A stretch of DNA of 7,050 nucleotides from an uncultured Gemmatimonadota bacterium (GTDB lineage Bacteria > Gemmatimonadota > Gemmatimonadetes > Gemmatimonadales > Gemmatimonadaceae): positions 1-7,050 of the forward strand of contig CAMLEQ010000204.1 of the NCBI GenBank assembly GCA_946479015.1. Direction: 5' to 3'. Below, in pieces: positions 1 through 6,176 of the stretch. Below the pieces are notes generated by a model. That model saw only the letters and a list, made by a program, of their open reading frames with translations. It was not told the origin of the DNA and did not search any database. Position 1 is the first letter of the stretch, and every line of letters starts with the position of its first letter. The position numbers and the translations under genes were made by a program.

Positions 1-78
1 CACGCGCTCTACCTATCTCCTCATCCCGTCAGTCTCCCACACGCCACACGCGTTCTTCGGTGGTCTAGCGACTAGGTC

Positions 79-1833
<1,755 letters not shown>

Positions 1834-1838
1834 TCGTG

Positions 1839-1845
1839 ACCTCCC
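1839..1845 (-). promoter_or_regulatory. Shine-Dalgarno site of the GNAT-deacetylase gene
   Basis: On the minus strand this reads GGGAGGT, five bases before the GTG at 1833-1831. It is a near-perfect anti-16S match and fixes the start, ruling out the longer overlapping minus-strand reading frame that begins farther upstream. Confidence 0.8.
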
Positions 1846-1903
1846 GTGCGAGGGGTGGATGGCGGGCGGGGCCGTGTGCGATCACGCCCGTCGAGAAAGC
1901 TTC

Positions 1904-1913
1904 ACTTGCAAGT
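1904..1913. repeat. Perfect 10-bp palindrome, possible operator
   Basis: ACTTGCAAGT is its own reverse complement and covers the candidate -35 hexamer at 1906-1911. A symmetrical site in this position between divergent genes could bind a dimeric regulator. A 10-bp palindrome can arise by chance, so this is suggestive only. Confidence 0.3.
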
Positions 1914-1934
1914 CTCGGTGCCTCGCACAATAGT
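1906..1934 (+). promoter_or_regulatory. Candidate sigma-70-like promoter for the oxygenase gene
   Basis: TTGCAA (1906-1911) and AATAGT (1929-1934) are separated by 17 bases; each matches its consensus hexamer at four of six positions. They lie in the least GC-rich part of the spacer. Transcription from here would give a leader of roughly 225 bases before the GTG at 2167, which includes the hairpin at 2098-2117. The same A/T-rich patch could also hold the minus-strand promoter (TATTGT or TACTAT read in reverse around 1927-1935), so the direction is uncertain. Confidence 0.35.
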
Positions 1935-2097
1935 AGGCGCCGCAAGGGCGTGGCGTCGCGCCGCCGGCCCCGCCGACGGGATGCTCATCTCGCGTCGTGC
2001 ACCATGCGGGCGTGCACGCCCCGCGCGTCCCGCACCCCACTCCGGTGATCCACGACGCCACTCCGGCGCTCTCCACTGGCGGGAGAGGCCGTCCTCC

Positions 2098-2117
2098 GGG
2101 CGGACGCGGGTCCGCCC
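2098..2117 (+). promoter_or_regulatory. Strong leader hairpin upstream of the oxygenase gene
   Basis: GGGCGGAC (2098-2105) and GTCCGCCC (2110-2117) form a perfect 8-bp stem closed by the four-base loop GCGG. Two further C-G pairs can form through a one-base bulge at 2118. It ends about 38 bases before the ribosome-binding site at 2155. It has no T-tract, so it is not a canonical terminator. It could stabilise the mRNA or act as a leader element, or reflect high GC content. Confidence 0.4.
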
Positions 2118-2154
2118 CGGCAACGTCACGCACGTCCACAGGGAGTCGCAGTAC

Positions 2155-2159
2155 AGGAG
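2155..2159 (+). promoter_or_regulatory. Shine-Dalgarno site of the oxygenase gene
   Basis: AGGAG is seven bases before the GTG at 2167. This spacing decides the start and rejects the longer open frame that reaches back to 1846. Confidence 0.75.
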
Positions 2160-2166
2160 CGCAGCC

Positions 2167-3057
2167 GTGCCGAGCATTCTGGGAAGGGCGTCGAAGTGCG
2201 ACGTCATCGCCGATCCGTTCCCGCACCTGGTCATCCACAATGCGCTTCCGGAGGACATCTACGAGCAACTCGCCAGCGAATTTCCCCCCCTGAGCATCAT
2301 CGCCGGCGACGCGACGCCGCGCGACAACACGTACTACTTCCTCGGTGCCGCCGAGGCACGGTCGCATGCGGCCGTGAGCCCGCTGTGGAAGGAGTTCATG
2401 GCCCACCACACATCGCGCGAGTTCTTCCGCGAGGTGGTGGCGCTCTTCGGCAATCACATCCGCACCATGCATCCGCACCTGGAGTACGCGTACGGCAAGC
2501 GGCTGGAGGACTTCAGCGCGTGCGCGCGCAACACCGAGCACGCGGACGAGGCGGACGCGCGGATGGAGTGCCAGCTCGTGAGTTGCACCACGGCGCTCGC
2601 GCGTGCCACCCCGAAGGGGCCGCACGTGGATCGGGAGTGCGCCCTGTACGCGGGGCTGCTGTACTTCCGCCTCGACGACGACGATTCCACCGGCGGCGAC
2701 CTGGAGATCCAGCGCTTCACCGGCGTGCCACGCTTCGACGTGGGCACGAACGAGATCCCCGGCGACCGCGTGGAGACCGTGCGGACGATCCGCTACGAGC
2801 GGAACACGCTCGTCTTCTTCATCCACTCGGCGCACTCGCTGCACGCCGTGTCGGCGAGGACGGTCACGCCGTACGCGCGCCGGCACGTGAACTTCGTCGC
2901 CGAGTTCGGGCGGGCGAGGGTGTTCGACGTCGATTCGTTCCGCACGGGTCGTGCGGTGACCACCGCCAGCGGCGGGACCATCCGCCGTGGCGTGCGCAAG
3001 GCGCGGGCATTGCTGCGCAGGGCGCGGCCGAGCGGACGTCCCCGAGCGGGGGCGTGA
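2167..3057 (+). CDS. 2-oxoglutarate/Fe(II)-dependent oxygenase family protein
   Basis: This 296-residue protein resembles non-haem Fe(II)/2-oxoglutarate oxygenases of the prolyl-hydroxylase-like superfamily, which couple 2-oxoglutarate decarboxylation to hydroxylation of a substrate. The start of the protein reads DPFPHLVIHNALPEDIYEQL (16-35), an opening typical of this group. The iron-binding facial triad is visible: H153-V-D155 in GPHVDREC, and a distal histidine, best placed at H226 in HSLHAVSA. R238 or R239 in the following RRHVNFVAEF would bind the 2-oxoglutarate carboxylate. The conserved core ends near residue 255; a basic tail (~270-296) rich in Arg follows. The GTG start is set by AGGAG seven bases upstream. 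No signal peptide or membrane segment is seen. The substrate is unknown. Homologues of this type can sit in polysaccharide or natural-product loci, but no such neighbours are present here. It is divergent from the GNAT-deacetylase gene. Confidence 0.85.
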   Translation: MPSILGRASKCDVIADPFPHLVIHNALPEDIYEQLASEFPPLSIIAGDATPRDNTYYFLGAAEARSHAAVSPLWKEFMAHHTSREFFREVVALFGNHIRTMHPHLEYAYGKRLEDFSACARNTEHADEADARMECQLVSCTTALARATPKGPHVDRECALYAGLLYFRLDDDDSTGGDLEIQRFTGVPRFDVGTNEIPGDRVETVRTIRYERNTLVFFIHSAHSLHAVSARTVTPYARRHVNFVAEFGRARVFDVDSFRTGRAVTTASGGTIRRGVRKARALLRRARPSGRPRAGA

Positions 3058-3073
3058 GGGTCGGAACGTCAGT

Positions 3074-3111
3074 GCCGCCGGGGGCGCGACAGTGCCCGAC
3101 GCCCCGGCGGC
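3074..3111. terminator. GC-rich hairpin between convergent genes, possible bidirectional terminator
   Basis: GCCGCCGGGG (3074-3083) pairs perfectly with CCCCGGCGGC (3102-3111) across an 18-base loop. It lies in the 69-base gap between the oxygenase stop and the stop of the convergent small membrane protein gene, where a terminator serving both strands is expected. There is no T-tract on either side, so its efficiency as an intrinsic terminator is uncertain. Confidence 0.5.
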
Positions 3112-3126
3112 GCTCACGCCGCAGCG

Positions 3127-3429
3127 CTACGTGCGCCCGATGGCGAGCCCCATGAACAGCACCGCAGGCAGGAAGAACAGCCCGACGGAGGCCAGGCCCA
3201 GCCAGGCGAAGCCGAGCATCACGGCGCACGCCACGGTGCGCAGCCCGAGCGCGCTCTGACGCGATCGCGCGAGAAGCGGCAGCAGGCTCGCGATCACCGG
3301 GACCAGCGGTGTCGCGACGTGCCACCGCGTCATTGTGTACATCGCCACCGCCGCATTGAGCGCGATCGCGATCAGCGTGAGACCGCGCCCGCGATCGTGC
3401 CAGGGGAGGGAATCGGCGACTGAGGTCAT
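3127..3429 (-). CDS. Small multi-pass membrane protein, unknown function
   Basis: I do not recognise a family for this 100-residue protein. Hydrophobic stretches at about 17-34, 40-54, 65-80 and 82-97 suggest three or four short membrane-spanning helices, with charged turns (R35 between the first two; RSRQ around 55-58 and R64 before the third). The frame is supported as coding by its strong preference for G or C at third codon positions and by its coherent hydrophobic pattern. The overlapping frames in this stretch are Arg-rich and look like shadows. The ATG start lacks a clear Shine-Dalgarno sequence, so the exact N-terminus is less certain. It converges on the oxygenase gene and is divergent from the CPBP protease gene, 135 bases away. 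Confidence 0.65.
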   Translation of the reverse strand: MTSVADSLPWHDRGRGLTLIAIALNAAVAMYTMTRWHVATPLVPVIASLLPLLARSRQSALGLRTVACAVMLGFAWLGLASVGLFFLPAVLFMGLAIGRT

Positions 3430-3458
3430 GCGCTTGGGGGTCGAGGTCGGACCGCAGC

Positions 3459-3469
3459 TACGTGACGTA
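3459..3469. repeat. Short inverted repeat in a divergent promoter region
   Basis: TACGT and ACGTA flank a single central G, giving an 11-base symmetrical site in the 135-base gap between the small membrane protein gene and the CPBP gene. It sits about 30 bases upstream of one start and 95 upstream of the other, so it could be an operator. A symmetry this short can be chance. Confidence 0.25.
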
Positions 3470-3549
3470 CGCTACGCCCGGTTCGCGCCGCTCGCAATGC
3501 GGCGCCGGCGCCTGACGAGCGGCGGCTGTGCCAAGTCGGTGATCGTCGA

Positions 3550-3553
3550 GGAG
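3550..3553 (+). promoter_or_regulatory. Probable Shine-Dalgarno site of the CPBP gene
   Basis: GGAG, within GAGGAGAG at 3548-3555, lies 11 bases before the GTG at 3565 (9 bases from the end of the purine run). The spacing is slightly long but workable, and no better start lies in frame nearby. Confidence 0.5.
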
Positions 3554-3564
3554 AGCTGACGCTC

Positions 3565-4320
3565 GTGCTGGCGTTCTTCCTCCTGGTCTTCGCGCTCTCC
3601 GTTCCGTTCTGGGTGATCGGCGGCATCACCGGGGCGGAGCTGGTGCCCGGGCTCCCGGTGGGCGCGCTCATGGCCGTCTGCCCGATCATCGCGGCCGCGA
3701 TCCTCACGTACCGGAAGCGCGGCGGCCAGGCCGTGCGGGCGCTGGTGTGGAGGGCGTTCGACTGGCGGAAGATCCGACCGGTCTGGTACCTGCCGATCCT
3801 GCTCATCAAGCCGGGTGTGATGGTCCTGTCGTACTGGGTGATGCGCGCGATGGGACGGACGCTCCCCGCACCGCGCTTCTCGCTCGTGGCGGCGCTCGTC
3901 ATGCTCGCCGCATTCTTCGTCGCCGCGGTGTGCGAGGAGGTGGGCTGGTCGGGGTACGCCATCGACCGGCTACAGCGTCGGTGGAGCGCGCTCGGCGCGA
4001 GCGTGCTGCTCGGAGTGGTGTGGGCGGCGTGGCATACGGTGCCGGTCCTGCAGGCGCACCGGTCCGCGTCGTGGATCGCCTGGCACGGGCTCGAGACGGT
4101 GGCGTCGCGCGTGCTCATGGTCTGGCTCTACAATGCCACCGGCGGGAGCGTGCTCGCGACGGTCCTGTATCACGACGTGGACAACGTGAGCTGGCTCATG
4201 TTCCCGAACGTCGGCTCGCACTACGACCCGCGTATCTCGGGGCCGATCACGGCGCTGGTGGCCGCGATCGTCGCCATCGCGTGGGGCCCGCGAACGTTGG
4301 GGCGGCGCGGCGATGGCTGA
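3565..4320 (+). CDS. CPBP-family intramembrane glutamic endopeptidase homologue
   Basis: This 251-residue, very hydrophobic protein matches the CPBP (CAAX protease and bacteriocin-processing, Abi) family of intramembrane proteases. All three family motifs can be placed. Motif 1 is E124-E125-V-G-W-S-G-Y, motif 2 is W153-A-A-W-H157 (usually FxxxH), and motif 3 is H203-D-V-D-N207 (HxxxN). The paired glutamates and two histidines are the expected active-site residues. Motif 1 departs from the usual EExxxR: position 129 is Ser instead of Arg. Membrane segments are likely at about 2-22, 28-48, 72-93, 105-123, 142-160, 175-200 and 224-241. Members remove C-terminal tripeptides from prenylated proteins in eukaryotes; in bacteria they are linked to bacteriocin immunity, peptide maturation or signalling, with mostly unknown substrates. 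No bacteriocin or prenylation gene is visible nearby, so the role is open. The GTG start is moderately supported. Confidence 0.85.
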   Translation: MLAFFLLVFALSVPFWVIGGITGAELVPGLPVGALMAVCPIIAAAILTYRKRGGQAVRALVWRAFDWRKIRPVWYLPILLIKPGVMVLSYWVMRAMGRTLPAPRFSLVAALVMLAAFFVAAVCEEVGWSGYAIDRLQRRWSALGASVLLGVVWAAWHTVPVLQAHRSASWIAWHGLETVASRVLMVWLYNATGGSVLATVLYHDVDNVSWLMFPNVGSHYDPRISGPITALVAAIVAIAWGPRTLGRRGDG

Positions 4321-4338
4321 GCGGCCGGCGCGCGGCGA

Positions 4339-5910
4339 TCAGGGGGCGGACTGCGCGGCCGCGCTCCGCGCCCGACGCACCATCTCCCGCACGTCGGCGA
4401 GCAGCCGCGGCGCGTCGAACACGATCCCCTGCTTGATGGTGTAACGCACGCCGCCGCGGTGCACGAGCGAGTCGCCCACGGCCTCGTCGATGCCGGTGCC
4501 GTAGAGCACCTTGAAGTCGTGGAGCGGATTGCCGTCCACGATCGCGAGGTCGGCGGAGAAGCCGGGGCGCACCACGCCGGTGCGCGGGAGGCCGAGGAGC
4601 TTCGCGCCGTTGGAGGTGGCGTGCTGGATGACCTCGAGCGGGTGGAAGCCGGCCTCCTGCTGGAGCTCCATCTCGCGGATGGTGGTGAAGCCGTACAGCT
4701 CGTAGATGAATCCGGCGTCGGAGCCGACGGTGACGTTCCCGCCGCGCGCGGCGTACTCGCGCACCCAGCGCATCCAGATGCGGTAGTTCTCGCGCCAGCG
4801 GATCTCGTCCGCCGTGGTCCACTCGGAGAAGTAGGAGCCGTGGCGGCGCGGATCGGGCTCGAACTGCTCCATCATCGCCGGGAGCGCGTAGTCCCTGAAC
4901 CAGGGCTGGTTGCGGGCGCGCACGATGTCGCGGTTCGCCTCGTAGATGGCGAACGTCGGATCCCAGGTGACGCCGTGGGCGAGCATGGTGTCGAGCACGG
5001 CGGAGAGGCGCGCCGAGTCGGCCTGTCGCCAGATGTCGCCGGCCCAGCGAAAGCGGTCGAGCTCGTCGTCGTAGTTGTAGCTGTCGGGGAAGTTCTGCGG
5101 GCCGGGGATGGCGGCGTCGGGGATGCCGTACCAGTGCTCGATGGAGCGGACGCCGAGCCGCGCGGCGGCGACGGCATCCATCTCCTGGATCTTCATGTCG
5201 GTGGCGATGGGGAGCCCCACCTTCTTCGCCTCGTCGGCGATCGCCGCCCACACGTCGGGGCGGTCGATGAACACCTTGAGCCCGAGCGCTCCCTTCGCCT
5301 TCACGCTCCGCACCTGCGCCCTCGCCTCCTCGGGTGTGTCGGCGCCCACCACGGCGTACGGGATGATCGTCGGCGCGGCGATGCGATTCTCCGCCGAGAG
5401 CCGCGCGTGGGCGACGATGGTGTCGATCCCCTCGGTGGAGCCGGGGTCACGGATGGTGGTGATCCCGTGGCCGAGGAGGAGCTTGTACTCGTAGTCCTTC
5501 GGCAGCTCCCGCCCCGCGCGGTGGAAGTGGATGTGCGCGTGGACGTCGATGATCCCCGGCATCACGTACATCCCGCGCGCGTCGATCACGCGGTCGAACT
5601 TTCCGGTGATCGGCGCGCCATCCACGCTGCTCCCGGAGAACTCGCGCTCGGCGGAGAGCCGCATGGCGGTGATCGTCGAGCCCTCGACGAGGATGTCCAT
5701 CGGCCCGCGCATGGGATTCCCCGCGCCGTCGATGACGAAGGCGTTGGTGATGAGCAGCCGTCCGTAGCGGACACCGGACGACGGCGCGGGCGCCTGGGCG
5801 GGGAGGGAGGCGGCGAGGAGGAGTGCGAGGAGCGCGAGACTGCGGTGCGCGGGACGCGGGGCGCGGGGCGCGAACGTGCAGCGGAACGGGGTGAGCAGCC
5901 GTGACGACAC
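4339..5910 (-). CDS. Secreted metal-dependent amidohydrolase
   Basis: This 523-residue protein belongs to the amidohydrolase superfamily (imidazolonepropionase/prolidase-like branch), zinc hydrolases of C-N bonds. It begins with a signal peptide: basic residues up to R23, a hydrophobic core (SLALLALLLAA, 24-34), then an Ala/Pro-rich stretch with cleavage likely near 38-42, so export is expected. The N-terminal beta-sandwich part reads LLITNAFVIDGAGNPM (52-67). The barrel carries the first metal motif D122-V-H124-A-H126, K212 in GLKVFID (candidate carbamylated lysine), H259 in SIEHW and D398 in VGSDAG. The strand-5 histidine normally found in this group is not evident; the segment reads GLPIATDMKIQEM (232-244). 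The C-terminal FSADLAIVDGNPL (451-463) closes the sandwich. The GTG start is chosen because GAGGTG lies just upstream and it places the signal peptide at the N-terminus; the longer open frame would translate the repeat array. The substrate could be a peptide or other amide. It converges on the CPBP gene with 18 bases between stops. Confidence 0.88.
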   Translation of the reverse strand: MSSRLLTPFRCTFAPRAPRPAHRSLALLALLLAASLPAQAPAPSSGVRYGRLLITNAFVIDGAGNPMRGPMDILVEGSTITAMRLSAEREFSGSSVDGAPITGKFDRVIDARGMYVMPGIIDVHAHIHFHRAGRELPKDYEYKLLLGHGITTIRDPGSTEGIDTIVAHARLSAENRIAAPTIIPYAVVGADTPEEARAQVRSVKAKGALGLKVFIDRPDVWAAIADEAKKVGLPIATDMKIQEMDAVAAARLGVRSIEHWYGIPDAAIPGPQNFPDSYNYDDELDRFRWAGDIWRQADSARLSAVLDTMLAHGVTWDPTFAIYEANRDIVRARNQPWFRDYALPAMMEQFEPDPRRHGSYFSEWTTADEIRWRENYRIWMRWVREYAARGGNVTVGSDAGFIYELYGFTTIREMELQQEAGFHPLEVIQHATSNGAKLLGLPRTGVVRPGFSADLAIVDGNPLHDFKVLYGTGIDEAVGDSLVHRGGVRYTIKQGIVFDAPRLLADVREMVRRARSAAAQSAP

Positions 5911-5914
5911 GGGG

Positions 5915-5920
5915 CACCTC
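5915..5920 (-). promoter_or_regulatory. Shine-Dalgarno site of the amidohydrolase gene
   Basis: On the minus strand this reads GAGGTG, with the GAGG core six bases before the GTG at 5910-5908. It decides between this start and in-frame positions farther upstream. Confidence 0.7.
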
Positions 5921-5972
5921 GGGGCGGGGGCGGGATCTATGGTGGCGTGGAACGTGATGGTGCGCCAGGGTT

Positions 5973-6014
5973 CGGGACTCGGGACTCGGGACTCGGGACT
6001 CGGGAATCGGGAGA
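5973..6014 (+). repeat. Heptanucleotide tandem array, forward orientation
   Basis: Four perfect tandem copies of CGGGACT (5973-6000) are followed by two variant units, CGGGAAT (6001-6007) and CGGGAGA (6008-6014). The array lies in the spacer between the divergent amidohydrolase and sensor kinase genes. Slippage can change the copy number of such arrays. Confidence 0.9.
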
Positions 6015-6027
6015 GGACCGCGGGGCG

Positions 6028-6040
6028 GCGCCTTCGGCGC
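6028..6040 (+). repeat. Small GC hairpin inside the inverted-repeat element
   Basis: GCGCC (6028-6032) and GGCGC (6036-6040) form a five-base-pair stem around a TTC loop. It sits in the loop region of the larger 26-bp inverted repeat. Confidence 0.5.
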
Positions 6041-6046
6041 TCGCTC

Positions 6047-6060
6047 CGCACCATGGTGCG
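6047..6060. repeat. Perfect 14-bp palindrome
   Basis: CGCACCATGGTGCG is its own reverse complement. It lies almost exactly midway between the arms of the 26-bp inverted repeat (5987-6012 and 6104-6129), giving the whole element a nested symmetry. It could form a cruciform tip or bind a dimeric protein. Confidence 0.65.
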
Positions 6061-6101
6061 AGGGGGGCGGCGCACGCGCGGCTCCCTCGCTGCCACTTCC
6101 G

Positions 6102-6161
6102 AGTCCCGATTCCCCAGTCCCGAGTCCCGATCGCTTCCCGCTTCCCGCCTCCCGCTTCCCG
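6102..6161 (-). repeat. Heptanucleotide array, reverse orientation, with a derived second block
   Basis: AGTCCCG, ATTCCCC, AGTCCCG and AGTCCCG run from 6102 to 6129, the reverse complement of the forward array. After a four-base break (ATCG) a related seven-base block continues from 6134 to 6161: CTTCCCG twice, CCTCCCG, then CTTCCCG. The second block has no counterpart on the forward side. Confidence 0.85.
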
Positions 6162-6164
6162 CGC

Positions 6165-6170
6165 TATCCT
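6165..6170 (+). promoter_or_regulatory. Candidate -10 element for a leaderless sensor kinase transcript
   Basis: TATCCT fits the TANNNT pattern and ends six bases before the ATG at 6177, the spacing at which transcription would start at or next to the start codon. No Shine-Dalgarno sequence precedes that ATG, which suits a leaderless message. There is no good -35 hexamer; that position falls in the repeat array. Confidence 0.35.
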
Positions 6171-6176
6171 GGACCC

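Larger units (their letters stand above)
1834..2166. other. Divergent intergenic region, no gene seen
   Basis: This 333-base spacer separates the starts of the minus-strand GNAT-deacetylase gene and the plus-strand oxygenase gene, so it should hold both promoters. The stretch around 1895-1935 is visibly less GC-rich than its surroundings and is the likeliest promoter core. A strong hairpin lies nearer the oxygenase start (2098-2117). Reading frames that cross the region translate to Arg/Pro/Ala-rich sequence without recognisable domains, so I call no gene. Confidence 0.7.
5987..6129. repeat. 26-bp inverted repeat with a 91-base interior
   Basis: The arm at 5987-6012 and the reverse complement of 6104-6129 agree at 25 of 26 bases; the only difference is C6001, where the other arm implies G. 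The arms are built from the heptad arrays, including the shared AAT/ATT variant unit in register, so the symmetry is not just two independent simple repeats. The interior (6013-6103) holds a small hairpin and a 14-bp palindrome. No open reading frame in it looks real. It may be a repetitive extragenic palindromic or other non-coding repeat element. Confidence 0.75.

Noticed and set aside
1846..2166. N-terminal extension of the oxygenase frame
   Set aside because: The extension is low-complexity and Arg/Pro-rich, overlaps the divergent promoter region, and a good Shine-Dalgarno sequence supports the GTG at 2167.
1882..3117. Minus-strand 411-codon open frame opposite the oxygenase
   Set aside because: It is an antisense shadow of a gene with a clear HxD...H iron-binding triad, and has no domain of its own.
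3501..3512. GGCGCCGGCGCC palindrome upstream of the CPBP gene
   Set aside because: Simple GC palindromes of this kind are expected by chance in DNA of this composition; nothing else supports it.
3335..3559. Plus-strand 74-codon frame ahead of the CPBP gene
   Set aside because: It overlaps the small membrane protein antisense, has no domain or hydrophobic pattern, and lacks a convincing ribosome-binding site.
4353..4364. GCGCGGCCGCGC palindrome as a terminator for the convergent CPBP and amidohydrolase genes
   Set aside because: It lies inside the amidohydrolase coding region, has no T-tract, and fits GC-rich Ala/Arg codons.
4459..5904. Plus-strand 481-codon open frame opposite the amidohydrolase
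   Set aside because: It is an antisense shadow, rich in Val, His, Asp, Glu, Gly and Arg, with no motif; the minus-strand frame carries the enzyme's metal-binding motifs and signal peptide.
5911..6096. Upstream extension of the amidohydrolase frame
   Set aside because: It translates the heptad repeats into SPESRVPSPE-like sequence and would bury the signal peptide inside the protein.
5973..6161. CRISPR array
   Set aside because: The repeats are seven bases long, directly adjacent and without spacers, and occur in both orientations; no cas gene is present.
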